From positions 2,852,001 to 2,916,000 of the forward strand of contig NZ_JBEJGY010000004.1 of NCBI RefSeq assembly GCF_040253615.1: 64,000 bases of DNA. The letters run 5' to 3'. Position 1 is the first letter of the stretch; each line of letters begins with the position of its first letter. The notes under the pieces were generated by a model. The model ran no database searches. It saw only the letters and a list, made by a program, of their open reading frames with translations, and was not told the origin of the DNA. The stretch comes from Streptomyces sp. Edi4 (lineage in GTDB: Bacteria; Actinomycetota; Actinomycetes; Streptomycetales; Streptomycetaceae). Below, in pieces: positions 47,985 through 57,110 of this stretch. The translations under genes were made by a program, and so were the position numbers.

Positions 47985-48266
47985 GTGCTCGAACGCCGCA
48001 ACCCGTCGTCCCACGACGACCTCGTAGATCATCTGGTGCGCAGCACCGCGCTCCAGCGCGGTGAGGCGGCCCGGGTTGTTCTCGAAGTGCTGGCGTACTT
48101 CGACGAAACATGCGAGGAATTCGTGCGCCGGCGCCATCGTGAACTGCAATCTGGTGGCGCGGTCAACGCGGAGATCTTCGAGCGGATCGCGGCCGAGCTG
48201 CCGCACCGCGCCGTGGCGCCACCGGAGCTCTCGCTCCGGCAGCTGCGCCGCATCGTCTACGGCTGA
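47985..48266 (+). CDS. Conserved actinobacterial small helical protein upstream of glmS
   Basis: A 93-residue, highly helical protein (DDLVDHLVRSTALQRGEAARVVLEVLAYFDETCEEFVRRRHRELQ, then AEIFERIAAELPHRAVAPPELSLRQLRRIVYG). The N-terminal part resembles the packing of HU-like helices but lacks the DNA-binding arm. It is widespread in Streptomyces immediately before glmS, 63 bases away here, implying a shared transcript. It probably uses a leaderless message. No function is known; a role in regulation of amino-sugar synthesis is only suggested by position. Confidence 0.75.
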   Translation: MLERRNPSSHDDLVDHLVRSTALQRGEAARVVLEVLAYFDETCEEFVRRRHRELQSGGAVNAEIFERIAAELPHRAVAPPELSLRQLRRIVYG

Positions 48267-48329
48267 TCCGCCAACGGGCGGGGCCGGGCACACAGGAACG
48301 TTGTACGTCGATGGAGGGGCAGAGACTTT

Positions 48330-50147
48330 ATGTGCGGAATCGTCGGTTATATCGGTAAGCGTGATGTGGCTCCGCTGCTGCTGGAAGGCCTGGCGCGGCT
48401 GGAGTACCGGGGTTACGACTCCGCGGGCATGGTCGTCAACACCCCCAAGTCCGGGGCCCTGAAGATGGTCAAGGCCAAGGGTCGCGTCCGCGACCTGGAG
48501 GCCCGCGTCCCCAAGCGCTTCGCCGGCACCACGGGCATCGCCCACACCCGCTGGGCCACGCACGGCGCCCCGTCCGACGTGAACTCGCACCCGCACCTCG
48601 ACCCCGAGAACAAGGTCGCCGTCGTCCACAACGGCATCGTGGACAACGCCGCCGACCTGCGCGGCAAGCTGGAGGCCGAAGGCGTCGTCTTCGCCTCCGA
48701 GACCGACACCGAGGTCATCACCCACCTCATCGCCCGCTCCCCGGCCGACTCCCTTGAGGAGAAGGTCCGCGAGGCGCTGAAGGTCATCGAGGGCACCTAC
48801 GGCATCGCCGTGATGCACGCCGACTTCGCCGACCGCATCGTGGTGGCCCGCAACGGCTCCCCGGTCATCCTGGGCATCGGCGAGAAGGAGATGCTGGTCG
48901 CCTCCGACGTGGCCGCGCTCATCGCCCACACCCGCCAGGTCGTCACCCTCAACGACGGCGAGATGGCGACCCTGAAGGCCGACGACTTCCGGACGTACAC
49001 CACCTCGGGCACGGTCACCAACGCCACCCCCGAGACCGTCGAGTGGGAGGCCGCCTCCTTCGACATGGGCGGCCACGACACGTACATGCACAAGGAGATG
49101 AGCGAGCAGGCCGAGGCCGTCGACCGGGTCCTGCGCGGCCGCATCGACGACCAGTTCTCCACCGTTCACCTCGGCGGCCTGAACCTGGACGCCCGCGAAG
49201 CGCGCGGGGTGCGCCGGATCAAGATCCTCGGCTGCGGCACCTCCTACCACGCGGGCCTGATCGGCGCCGGCCTCATCGAGGAGCTGGCCCGCATCCCCGC
49301 CGACGCCGAGCCGGCCTCGGAGTTCCGCTACCGCAACCCGGTCGTGGACCCCGACACCCTCTACATCGCGGTCTCGCAGTCGGGTGAGACCTACGACGTG
49401 CTGGCGGCGGTGCAGGAGCTCAAGCGCAAGGGCGCCCGCGTCCTCGGCGTGGTGAACGTGGTGGGCTCCGCGATCGCCCGCGAGGCCGACGGCGGCACCT
49501 ACGTGCACGCGGGCCCCGAGGTCTGCGTCGTCTCAACCAAGTGCTTCACCAACACCGTCGTCGCCTTCGCGCTGCTCGCCCTGCACCTCGGCCGCATCCG
49601 CGACCTCTCGGTCGCCGACGGCAAGCGGATCATCGAGGGCCTGCGCAAGCTGCCCGGCCAGATCGAGGAGATCCTGGCCATGGAGCCGGAGATCGAGAAG
49701 CTGGCCCAGGAGTACGCCGGCGCCCAGTCGATGATGTTCATCGGACGCGTGCGCGGCTACCCCGTCGCCCTCGAGGCCTCCCTGAAGCTCAAGGAGATCT
49801 CCTACATCCACGCCGAGGCCTACCCCGCCTCCGAGCTCAAGCACGGCCCGCTCGCGCTCATCGAGCCCGCGCTGCCGACGGTCGCGATCGTCCCCGACGA
49901 CGACCTCCTGGAGAAGAACCGCGCCGCCCTCGAGGAGATCAAGGCCCGCAGCGGCCGCATCCTCGCGGTCGCGCACCAGAACCAGGAGAAGGCCGACCAC
50001 ACCATCGTCGTGCCGAAGAACGAGGACGAGCTCGACCCGATCCTCATGGGCATCCCGCTCCAGCTCTTCGCGTACCACACGGCGCTCGCGATGGGCCGCG
50101 ACATCGACAAGCCGCGCAACCTGGCGAAGTCCGTCACGGTCGAGTAG
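48330..50147 (+). CDS. glmS: Glutamine--fructose-6-phosphate aminotransferase (isomerizing)
   Basis: A 605-residue two-domain enzyme making glucosamine 6-phosphate from fructose 6-phosphate and glutamine for peptidoglycan synthesis. The N-terminal glutaminase starts MCGIVGYIGKRD, with the nucleophilic Cys exposed after Met removal, and has TRWATHGAPSDVNSHPH. Two SIS isomerase domains follow (ILGCGTSYHAGLIG, ISQSGETYDVLAA-like AVSQSGETYD, and SMMFIGRVRGYPVALEASLKLKEISYIHAEAYPASELKHGPLALI), ending KPRNLAKSVTVE. GAGGGGCAGAG precedes the ATG. A strong terminator follows. Confidence 0.95.
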   Translation: MCGIVGYIGKRDVAPLLLEGLARLEYRGYDSAGMVVNTPKSGALKMVKAKGRVRDLEARVPKRFAGTTGIAHTRWATHGAPSDVNSHPHLDPENKVAVVHNGIVDNAADLRGKLEAEGVVFASETDTEVITHLIARSPADSLEEKVREALKVIEGTYGIAVMHADFADRIVVARNGSPVILGIGEKEMLVASDVAALIAHTRQVVTLNDGEMATLKADDFRTYTTSGTVTNATPETVEWEAASFDMGGHDTYMHKEMSEQAEAVDRVLRGRIDDQFSTVHLGGLNLDAREARGVRRIKILGCGTSYHAGLIGAGLIEELARIPADAEPASEFRYRNPVVDPDTLYIAVSQSGETYDVLAAVQELKRKGARVLGVVNVVGSAIAREADGGTYVHAGPEVCVVSTKCFTNTVVAFALLALHLGRIRDLSVADGKRIIEGLRKLPGQIEEILAMEPEIEKLAQEYAGAQSMMFIGRVRGYPVALEASLKLKEISYIHAEAYPASELKHGPLALIEPALPTVAIVPDDDLLEKNRAALEEIKARSGRILAVAHQNQEKADHTIVVPKNEDELDPILMGIPLQLFAYHTALAMGRDIDKPRNLAKSVTVE

Positions 50148-50188
50148 CCGAGACAGGGCGTACGCGCCGTACGCACCGCGTACACCAT

Positions 50189-50224
50189 GAGGGCGGCCTC
50201 CGCGAAAGAGCGGGGGCCGCCCTC
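50189..50224 (+). terminator. Terminator after glmS
   Basis: A 15-bp stem GAGGGCGGCCTCCGC/GCGGGGGCCGCCCTC with one T-G wobble and a GAAAGA loop. Confidence 0.85.
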
Positions 50225-50360
50225 GCGCGTGCCGGTGCCGCCAGGCGACCGGCGCACCCCGCACCCCGCACCCCGGCGCACGGGTGCATTGCCCCCCTGC
50301 ACACACGTGGATTCACTTGCGGGGCAAGGGATTTGACGCCGCGTCAGCCAATACGCCGGT

Positions 50361-50882
50361 TTACGGAATGACGACGACGGGGCGCTGGGCGCGCCGGGCG
50401 AGGCGCCCCGCGACCGAGCCGAAGATCCGCCCGACCAGGCCGTGCGTGGAGCCGACCACGATCGCGTCCGCCGCGTACTCCCGACCGACTTCTTCCAGTT
50501 CGTGGCAGATGTCCCCGCCGCGCTCCACCAGGATCCAGGGAACCTCCGCGAGGTAGTCGGCGCAGGCCAGCTCGAGGCCGAGGACTTCCGTGCGGTGGTC
50601 GGGGACGTCCACGAAGACCGGTGGCTCGCAGCCCGCCCACACCGTGGTGGGCAGCCGGTTGGCCACATGGACGATGATCAGCCCGGAGCCCGAGCGCCTG
50701 GCCATGCCGATGGCGTACGCGAGAGCCCGTTCGCTGGAGGTCGAGCCGTCGAAGCCGACGACGACGCCGTGACGGAATGCGGGATCGCAGGAATGACGTG
50801 GTTCTGTCGCCGCTTGGAGGTCCGACGTGGGGTCGGCTACCTGCTTGCGGTCCGCTGGTTCGGAGAATTCGTGACCGGCCAT
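50361..50882 (-). CDS. Universal stress protein (UspA family)
   Basis: A 173-residue USP with one domain: VVVGFDGSTSSERALAYAIGMARR, LIIVHVANRLP, CADYLAEVPWILVERGGDICHEL, and the nucleotide-binding end YAADAIVVGSTHGLVGRIFGSVAGRLARRAQRPVVVIP. About 40 N-terminal residues are charged and disordered-looking. The glycine spacing (GSTHGLVGRIFGS) deviates slightly from the ATP-binding G-2x-G-9x-G pattern. The ATG at 50882 is preceded by GAGACACC only; the frame extends upstream without support. Its role is stress survival, with no direct partner visible. Confidence 0.82.
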   Translation of the reverse strand: MAGHEFSEPADRKQVADPTSDLQAATEPRHSCDPAFRHGVVVGFDGSTSSERALAYAIGMARRSGSGLIIVHVANRLPTTVWAGCEPPVFVDVPDHRTEVLGLELACADYLAEVPWILVERGGDICHELEEVGREYAADAIVVGSTHGLVGRIFGSVAGRLARRAQRPVVVIP

Positions 50883-51362
50883 GGGTGTCTCGGCGAAAGA
50901 GGTCCTCAGTCGAGGGACAAGGGGGGAGCAGGGGACTGACGTGCAACAACGAGTCGGCGGCGTAGCGGTGTCCGGGGGGAGCCGTGTCCGGGAATCATCT
51001 TCCCAACCCCATACCCCCAAGGGTACGGCGACACTCCTTCCCCGCCCGAGGACGCCGAACCTTCTCGGCGTTCCCCGGAGCATGCACGAGCCCGCCCCGG
51101 ATGGCAATGCCCGGTGCCCTTTACAGCCGTCCCCGGCGCCCCACCGTCCGCGCCGGCGGCCGGCCCCTTGCGGATGATCTTCCAGTGACCGGAGCAGCCG
51201 CTTCCGCGTTAGGCAGGCGATCACCCCGACCCCGATCAGGAAGCACCTCCCGTGCCCCCTCCCCCGGTCGTCCGCCCCTCCGCCCCCGCCGCGCCGACCC
51301 GAACCGGGCGCCACGCGCGTGGACCCTCGCGCGCGGCTGAAACCGTACGTACCAACCGGTCC
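50883..51362. other. Divergent region between usp and the small membrane protein gene
   Basis: 480 bases with no supported gene on either strand. It should hold both promoters. A GC hairpin-like segment (CGCGCGTGGACCCTCGCGCG near 51317) lies shortly before the GTG at 51363. Confidence 0.45.
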
Positions 51363-51686
51363 GTGAACGCCAAACTACTCTGGTCCCCCGTCGAGGGGTC
51401 CGCGTCGGATCCGGCGGGCGACGTCGTGCGCTGGGCGGCGTTCAGCTGCCTGCTCGTACCCGTGGTTCTCGTCGTCTACGGGTCCTCGTTCGCGGGCGCG
51501 GCAGGCTCCGCGATCGGCCTGATGGCCGTGACAGCGGCGTGCCGGCTGCTGTTGCGCCGGTCCGAGCGCGCGGCCGCCGACGGGCGGGGCGAGGTGCCGC
51601 TCGCGCCGTCCGGCCGAGCCGGCCGGGCGTCGGCGGGAGGGCGTCGAGGAGGGCGTCACGGGGGAGGCCGTACACCCGGAAGGTAG
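51363..51686 (+). CDS. Small two-helix membrane protein upstream of adpA
   Basis: A 107-residue protein: a short cytoplasmic start (NAKLLWSPVEGSASDPAGDVV), two closely spaced membrane helices (WAAFSCLLVPVVLVVYGSS and AGSAIGLMAVTAACRLLL), and a basic Gly/Arg-rich tail. A similar gene precedes adpA in other Streptomyces. The GTG at 51363 has no strong ribosome site. Function is unknown. Confidence 0.6.
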   Translation: MNAKLLWSPVEGSASDPAGDVVRWAAFSCLLVPVVLVVYGSSFAGAAGSAIGLMAVTAACRLLLRRSERAAADGRGEVPLAPSGRAGRASAGGRRGGRHGGGRTPGR

Positions 51687-52072
51687 CTCGATCGCACACC
51701 TGGACCCGTATGTTTTCGGCCAACTTCCCAGGGTGGCGTATTCCTTGGCCAAATGGCCTGTCAACCCCCTTGTCACCAGGGGGGAAAGGACTATTACGGC
51801 CTCTGGCACCATACGGGTACGGGCCATCCCCCGGAGGCGCACTTCCCCTACCCGGCCCACGAGTGAAACGCTCGTGATCGAAAGCTTCGCGCCAAGTTGC
51901 CTTGTCGACATAGCGCTGGGTGCCGGACTTGTCACGCCGGCGCCACGGGACGCAGTAGATTCGATCATGCGTATCGAAGGCTGGGGACTCGTGCAAAACC
52001 GAGGGGAAAAGTGCAGGAGCGACAGGCCCGACAAGAACGGGGAGCCGCGAACACCGAGGGGGGCTTAGCGCC
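51687..52072. other. Long adpA upstream region
   Basis: 386 bases leading to adpA, with no supported gene. It has relatively AT-richer patches (TTGGCCAAATGGCC at about 51747, GGACTATTACGGCC at about 51787) suitable for promoters and AdpA-like autoregulatory binding. No site was called because the match to TGGCSNGWWY was imperfect. Confidence 0.45.
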
Positions 52073-53323
52073 ATGAGCCAGGACTCCGCTGCCGCATCAC
52101 CGGAGACCGCAAGGAAGCTGGCCGGCCGCCGACGCCGGGAGGTTGTCGCCGTACTGCTGTTCAGCGGCGGCCCTATCTTCGAAAGTTCCATTCCGCTCTC
52201 CGTGTTCGGGATCGACCGACAGGACGCGGGAGTACCGCGTTACAGGCTGCTGGTGTGTGCCGGTGAGGAAGGACCCCTGCGGACCACAGGGGGACTCGAA
52301 CTCACCGCGCCCTACGGCCTGGAAGCCATCAGCAGGGCGGGAACGGTGGTGGTGCCCGCGTGGCGTTCCATCACCTCGCCGCCCCCCGCCGCCGCGCTCG
52401 AAGCGCTGCGCCGGGCACACGAGGAAGGGGCAAGGATCGTCGGGCTGTGCACCGGCGCGTTCGTGCTCGCCGCGGCCGGTCTGCTCGACGGCCGCCCGGC
52501 GACGACGCACTGGATGTACGCGCCGACACTGGCCAAGCGGTATCCATCGGTCCATGTGGACCCGAGGGAGCTCTTCGTCGACGACGGGGACGTGCTCACC
52601 TCGGCCGGGACCGCGGCCGGAATCGACCTCTGCCTGCACATCGTGCGGACGGACCACGGCAGTGAGGCGGCCGGAGCACTGGCCCGCCGGCTCGTCGTGC
52701 CGCCGCGCCGCAGTGGCGGGCAGGAGCGCTATCTGGACAGGTCTTTACCAGAGGAGATCGGCTCCGACCCGCTGGCCGAGGTCGTCGCCTGGGCGCTGGA
52801 ACACCTCCACGAGCAGTTCGACGTGGAGACCCTGGCCGCACGGGCGTACATGAGCCGCCGTACCTTCGACCGCCGGTTCCGCTCGCTGACCGGGTCGGCC
52901 CCGCTCCAGTGGCTGATCACTCAGCGGGTGCTCCAGGCCCAGCGTCTCCTGGAGACGTCGGACTACTCGGTGGACGAGGTCGCGGGCCGCTGCGGCTTCC
53001 GTTCGCCGGTCGCGCTGCGCGGGCACTTCCGCCGCCAGCTCGGCTCGTCCCCGGCCTCCTACCGGGCGGCCTACCGGGCGAGGCGTCCCCAGCCGGAACC
53101 GAACGGAGGTCCCGTCGCGGTGGCCCTGCCGGCCCCCGTGCCGGAGACCGTGCCGCCCCAGGCGCTTCCCCAGGTCCGGCGGACGGCGGCGGCCAGCGCG
53201 GTGATGGGTCCTTCCGCCACCTCGCACACCGGGCCGGAGCCGGGAAAACCCAGCTCCGATCTGTACGCCTCCGGTTACGCCGGTGGCCGTCCGAGTCTGC
53301 CCGGCCAGCGGAGCGCCCCGTAG
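52073..53323 (+). CDS. adpA: AraC/XylS-family developmental master regulator AdpA
   Basis: A 416-residue transcription factor controlling morphological development and secondary metabolism. Residues about 20-205 form the DJ-1/PfpI-like dimerisation domain ([56 protein letters not shown]). Residues about 235-330 form the AraC helix-turn-helix pair ([59 protein letters not shown]). The C-terminus is a long low-complexity tail. Codon 225 (52745-52747) is TTA, between the two domains, so translation should depend on the bldA tRNA as known for AdpA. GAGGGGGG precedes the ATG. orn follows 10 bases later. Confidence 0.97.
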   Translation: MSQDSAAASPETARKLAGRRRREVVAVLLFSGGPIFESSIPLSVFGIDRQDAGVPRYRLLVCAGEEGPLRTTGGLELTAPYGLEAISRAGTVVVPAWRSITSPPPAAALEALRRAHEEGARIVGLCTGAFVLAAAGLLDGRPATTHWMYAPTLAKRYPSVHVDPRELFVDDGDVLTSAGTAAGIDLCLHIVRTDHGSEAAGALARRLVVPPRRSGGQERYLDRSLPEEIGSDPLAEVVAWALEHLHEQFDVETLAARAYMSRRTFDRRFRSLTGSAPLQWLITQRVLQAQRLLETSDYSVDEVAGRCGFRSPVALRGHFRRQLGSSPASYRAAYRARRPQPEPNGGPVAVALPAPVPETVPPQALPQVRRTAAASAVMGPSATSHTGPEPGKPSSDLYASGYAGGRPSLPGQRSAP

Positions 53324-53326
53324 GGT
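53321..53326 (+). promoter_or_regulatory. -10 element for a leaderless orn transcript
   Basis: TAGGGT ends 7 bases before the orn ATG at 53334, which lacks a Shine-Dalgarno sequence. The spacing is typical for leaderless genes of Streptomyces. Confidence 0.45.
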
Positions 53327-53333
53327 AAGACAC

Positions 53334-53936
53334 ATGAACGACCGCATGGTGTGGATCGACTGCGAGATGACCGGGCTCTCGCTGGCGGACGACGCACTCA
53401 TCGAGGTGGCCGCGCTGGTCACCGACTCGGAGCTGAACGTACTGGGCGAAGGGGTGGACATCGTGATCCGTCCCCCCGACGCCGCGCTGGAGACCATGCC
53501 GGAGGTGGTGCGCACCATGCACACCGCCTCCGGGCTCCTCGACGAGCTGGCCGGCGGCACCACGCTGGCCGACGCCGAGGAGCAGGTCCTGGCGTATGTA
53601 CGTGAACACGTCAAGGAGCCGGGCAGGGCGCCGCTCTGCGGGAACTCGGTCGGCACCGACCGGGGCTTCCTGCTGCGGGACATGCCGAGCCTGGAGTCCC
53701 ACCTCCACTACCGGATCGTGGACGTCTCCTCCGTGAAGGAGCTCGCCCGCCGCTGGTATCCGCGGGCGTACTTCAACAGCCCGGACAAGAACGGCAACCA
53801 CCGGGCGCTTGCGGACATCCGCGAATCCATCGCGGAGCTCCGCTACTACCGCGAGGCGGTCTTCGTCCCGCAGCCCGGCCCGGATTCCGACACCGCGAAG
53901 GCCATCGCGGCGAAGTACGTCCTGCCCGCGCAGTAG
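53334..53936 (+). CDS. orn: Oligoribonuclease
   Basis: A 200-residue DEDDh 3'-5' exonuclease that degrades 2-5-nt RNA and the c-di-GMP product pGpG. Catalytic motifs are WIDCEMTGL (Asp10, Glu12), [34 protein letters not shown] and [15 protein letters not shown] (His and Asp). The C-terminal [13 protein letters not shown] tail is typical of actinobacteria. The adpA-orn order is the conserved Streptomyces arrangement; the ATG lies 10 bases after adpA, but a separate promoter is likely. Confidence 0.95.
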   Translation: MNDRMVWIDCEMTGLSLADDALIEVAALVTDSELNVLGEGVDIVIRPPDAALETMPEVVRTMHTASGLLDELAGGTTLADAEEQVLAYVREHVKEPGRAPLCGNSVGTDRGFLLRDMPSLESHLHYRIVDVSSVKELARRWYPRAYFNSPDKNGNHRALADIRESIAELRYYREAVFVPQPGPDSDTAKAIAAKYVLPAQ

Positions 53937-54090
53937 CCCCGCGGCGCGCTCGGCCGTACCGCGCGCCGGTACGGCCGGACGCGGGCCGGGGCGCTGGCCG
54001 GTGCGTCGGCCGTACGCGTGCCGGTGCGCTCGGCGGCGGGGCGGCGGTGGATCTGCCGGGTGCGCTCGGCAGGGCGCCGGTACGGCTCTG

Positions 54091-54147
54091 ACAGGGTCCC
54101 GGGAGGGCGCCGCGAAACATGTGCGCGAGCACCCTCCCGGACCCTGT
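54091..54147 (+). terminator. Hairpin terminator after orn
   Basis: ACAGGGTCCCGGGAGGG (54091-54107) pairs with CCCTCCCGGACCCTGT (54132-54147) with one bulge and a 24-base loop, followed by ACACTTTTTC. The loop is long, so an alternative is a regulatory stem ahead of the tRNA gene. Confidence 0.6.
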
Positions 54148-54215
54148 ACACTTTTTCTCGGCCGGTAGGGAAGCCCCCAGGGACTTCCCAAGACCACAAC
54201 AGTCCGGTCACGCAT

Positions 54216-54290
54216 GGTGGGTATAGCTCAGCTGGTAGAGCACCTGGTTGTGGTCCAGGATGTCGCGGGTTCGAGTCCCGTTACTCACCC
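54216..54290 (+). tRNA. tRNA-His (GTG anticodon)
   Basis: The cloverleaf is complete: acceptor GTGGGTA/TACTCAC, D-arm with TAGCTCAGCTGGTAGAGC, anticodon stem CCTGG/CCAGG around TTGTGGT, and T-arm CGCGGGTTCGAGTCCCG. An extra G at 54216 opposite C73 is the G-1 typical of tRNA-His. CCA is not encoded. Confidence 0.95.
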
Positions 54291-54297
54291 TGAAGGA

Positions 54298-54333
54298 TCA
54301 AGGCCCGCCCCGTGAAAACGGGGCGGGCCTTGA
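54298..54333 (+). terminator. Terminator after tRNA-His
   Basis: A perfect 16-bp stem TCAAGGCCCGCCCCGT/ACGGGGCGGGCCTTGA with a GAAA tetraloop, followed by TTGTGTT. Confidence 0.9.
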
Positions 54334-54502
54334 TTGTGTTACAGCCCTTGACCAAACATGCGGGGCCCCGGGGGGTGCCGCAGCTGCGCTCCGGGGCCGT
54401 CCGCGTTGGCTGCCCCTGCCTGGCCTTCCGGTGGGGCAGGGGGCGTTTCTGGGGGCGTCGGATGGGCTTTGTCAGCCTCGGCCGACCTTGACCGGGCGCC
54501 GC

Positions 54503-55537
54503 TCACGACGACCCCCGCACCACGAGTTCCGTGGGCAGCACCACGCTGCGGCGGGCCGGTTCGGGGGTGGGGGTCAGCTGGGTCAGGAGGAGTTCGGCCA
54601 TCGCGCGGCCCATGTCTTCGATCGGCTGGCGCACGCTCGTCAGGGGCGGGTCCATGTGGCGGGCGATCGAGGAGTCGTCGAAGCCGACCAGGGCCGTGTC
54701 CTCGGGGACGCGGCGGCCGGCCTCGCGCAGGATCTGGCGGGCGCCGGAGGCCATCACGTCGGACGCGGCGAACACGGCGTCCAGGTCCGGGGCGCGGCTG
54801 AGGAGTTCGGTCATCGCGCGGCGCCCGCCCTCCTCGGTGAAGTCGGCGTGGGCGACGCACTCGCGCAGGCCCGCGTCCGCGAGCGCGGCCCGGTAGCCGT
54901 CCAGGCGGCGACGGGCCCCGTACACGTCCTGCGGGCCCGCGATCGTGGCTATGCCGCGCCGGCCCCGGGCGACGAGGTGGGCCACCGCGCCGCGTGCCCC
55001 CTCGAAGTTGTCGGAGTCGACCGAGGCGAGGGGTTCGTCCTCGCGGCGGCGGCCGCTGATGACCACGGGGATGCCGAGCTGGGCCAGGAGTTCGGGCAGC
55101 GGATCGTCGGCGTGGACGGAGACGAGCAGCACCCCGTCCACCCGGTGGGCGCCCAGGTACTGGGCCAGGCGGCGGCGTTCGCGATCGTCGCCGACCAGGG
55201 TCAGCAGCAGCTGCATCTCGGTGCCGGCGAGCGCCGCGCCCACCCCGCGCACGATGTCGGAGAAGTACGGCTCGGCGAAGAAGCGGGCCTCGGGCTCGGG
55301 GACGACCAGCGCGATCGCGTCGGCGCGGTTGGCGGCCAGCGCGCGGGCCGCCCGGTTGGGTACGTAGCCCAGCTCGGCGACGGCGGCCTCCACGGCGGCG
55401 CGGGTGTCCTCGCTGACCCGCGGCGAGCCGTTGATCACCCGGGACACCGTGCCCCGGCCGACCCCGGCCCTTGCCGCCACTTCTTCGAGCGTGGGCCGCC
55501 CCGCGCCCCGGCCCCTGGCCGTACGAGCTGTCGCCAC
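54503..55537 (-). CDS. cebR: LacI-family cellobiose-utilisation repressor
   Basis: A 344-residue LacI repressor. Helix-turn-helix at about residues 14-60 (PTLEEVAARAGVGRGTVSRVINGSPRVSEDTRAAVEAAVAELGYVPNRAARAL), then a periplasmic-binding-protein-like effector domain (DAIALVVPEPEARFFAEPYFSDIVRGV, VLLVSVHADDPLPELLAQLGIPVVISGRR, ALVGFDDSSIARHMDPPLTSVRQPIEDMGR). In Streptomyces CebR is released from DNA by cellobiose/cellotriose. The GTG at 55537 is preferred because GGAGG lies 5 bases upstream; GTG 55552 is further. It is divergent from cebE with a perfect CebR palindrome between them. Confidence 0.92.
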   Translation of the reverse strand: MATARTARGRGAGRPTLEEVAARAGVGRGTVSRVINGSPRVSEDTRAAVEAAVAELGYVPNRAARALAANRADAIALVVPEPEARFFAEPYFSDIVRGVGAALAGTEMQLLLTLVGDDRERRRLAQYLGAHRVDGVLLVSVHADDPLPELLAQLGIPVVISGRRREDEPLASVDSDNFEGARGAVAHLVARGRRGIATIAGPQDVYGARRRLDGYRAALADAGLRECVAHADFTEEGGRRAMTELLSRAPDLDAVFAASDVMASGARQILREAGRRVPEDTALVGFDDSSIARHMDPPLTSVRQPIEDMGRAMAELLLTQLTPTPEPARRSVVLPTELVVRGSS

Positions 55538-55667
55538 GTCTGCCTCCCCCACTCGCGCAACTTGGGTGAAAGTAACAGCCCCGGCCGCGCGGGGAACCCC
55601 ATGAGCCGTCCTCGCGCGGTCCCTTGACAGTCCAACAGCGAGCCGCGACCCTTCAACACATCACGGC

Positions 55668-55681
55668 TGGGAGCGCTCCCA
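55668..55681. promoter_or_regulatory. CebR box
   Basis: TGGGAGCGCTCCCA, a perfect 14-bp palindrome identical to the known CebR operator, 89 bases before cebE and 130 bases from cebR. Confidence 0.95.
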
Positions 55682-55770
55682 CAGTAGTAGGTCACTACAC
55701 CTTTCGCATCCTTTCCGCCCGCGCCGACCGCCCCAACGGGTCCGGCCCGGACGACAGTTGGAGGAAGCAC

Positions 55771-57108
55771 ATGCGCACGCGTACACGTATGTCCAGACGC
55801 CTCGCCGCGCTCGCGGCCGTGGCCGCCCTCGGCACCGGGCTGCTCACCGGGTGCGCCGACGACGGCAAGCAGGCGAGCGACGGCCCCACGGCGGGCGGCG
55901 GGGGCGGGGGCGGCGCGAAGACCACCCTCACCGTCGGTGTCTTCGGCGCGTTCGGCCTGAAGGAGGCCGGCCTCTACGACGCGTACATGAAGCTCCACCC
56001 CGACATCGAGATCAAGCAGACCTCGATCGAGCGGAACGAGAACTACTACCCCCAGCTGCTCACCCACCTCGGTTCCGGCAGCGGCCTGGCCGACATCCAG
56101 GCCGTCGAGGTCAGCAACATCGCCGAGATCACCGCCACCCAGAGCGGCAAGCTGGAGGACCTGTCCAAGGCGCCCGGCGTGAACAAGGGCGACTTCCTGC
56201 CGTGGAAGTGGTCCGAGGCCACCACCAAGGACAACAGGACGGTGGGGCTCGGCACCGACACCGGCCCCACCGGCATCTGCTACCGCAAGGACCTGTTCGC
56301 CAAGGCCGGGCTGCCCACCGACCGCGACGCCGTGGGCAAGCTGTGGGCGGGCGACTGGAACAAGTACCTGGAGGCGGGGCGCCAGTTCAGGGCGAAGGTC
56401 CCCTCGGGCCCGGCCTTCGTGGACTCCGCGTCGGGCGTACTGAACTCGATCACCGGGTCCAGCGCCGTCCGTTATTACGACACCGACGGCAAAGTCGTCT
56501 ACAAGTCGAACCCGGCCATCAAGGAGGCCTGGACCACCGCGACCGCGTTCGCCGCCGACGGGCTCACCGCCAAGCTCCAGCAGTTCCAGCCCACCTGGGA
56601 CCAGGGCTTCGCCAACGCCACCTTCGCCACCGTCTCCTGCCCGGCCTGGATGCTCGGCTACATCCAGGACAAGGCGGGCGCCCCGGGCAAGGACCAGTGG
56701 GACGTGGCCGCCGCCCCCAAGCCGTCCAACTGGGGCGGCTCCTTCCTGACCGTGCCCTCGGCCGGCAAGCACAAGGCGGAGGCCGCCAAGCTCGCCGCGT
56801 GGCTGACCGCCCCCGCCCAGCAGGCCACCCTGTTCGAAAAGCGCGGCAGCTTCCCGAGCGCCAAGGCCGCCTACGCGCTGCCCGCCGTCGCCGACGCCAA
56901 GCACGCCTACTTCGGCGGCGCGCCCATCGGACAGATCTTCGCGAAGGCCGCCGAGGGCACCCCGGTGCAGATCCTCGGCCCCAAGGACCAGATCATCCAG
57001 CAGAACCTCACCGACATCGGCATGCTCCAGGTCGAGCAGAAGGGCAAGACGCCGCAGCAGGGCTGGGACGCCGCCGTGAAGGCGATCGACAACGCCCTGG
57101 ACCAGTGA
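55771..57108 (+). CDS. cebE: Cellobiose/cellotriose-binding lipoprotein
   Basis: A 445-residue sugar-binding lipoprotein of an ABC importer. Signal with lipobox LLTGC (Cys28), a Gly-rich spacer (GGGGGGG), then the solute-binding fold (LTVGVFGAFGLKEAGLYDAYMKLHPDIEIKQTS, LADIQAVEVSNIAEIT, VGLGTDTGPTGICYRKDLFAKAGLP, TVSCPAWMLGYIQDKAG, GGSFLTVPSAGKHKAEA). GGAGGAA lies 4-10 bases upstream of the ATG. It is the first gene of cebEFG, controlled by the CebR box. The ATPase is absent and is normally supplied by the shared MsiK protein encoded elsewhere. Confidence 0.93.
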   Translation: MRTRTRMSRRLAALAAVAALGTGLLTGCADDGKQASDGPTAGGGGGGGAKTTLTVGVFGAFGLKEAGLYDAYMKLHPDIEIKQTSIERNENYYPQLLTHLGSGSGLADIQAVEVSNIAEITATQSGKLEDLSKAPGVNKGDFLPWKWSEATTKDNRTVGLGTDTGPTGICYRKDLFAKAGLPTDRDAVGKLWAGDWNKYLEAGRQFRAKVPSGPAFVDSASGVLNSITGSSAVRYYDTDGKVVYKSNPAIKEAWTTATAFAADGLTAKLQQFQPTWDQGFANATFATVSCPAWMLGYIQDKAGAPGKDQWDVAAAPKPSNWGGSFLTVPSAGKHKAEAAKLAAWLTAPAQQATLFEKRGSFPSAKAAYALPAVADAKHAYFGGAPIGQIFAKAAEGTPVQILGPKDQIIQQNLTDIGMLQVEQKGKTPQQGWDAAVKAIDNALDQ

Positions 57109-57110
57109 CG

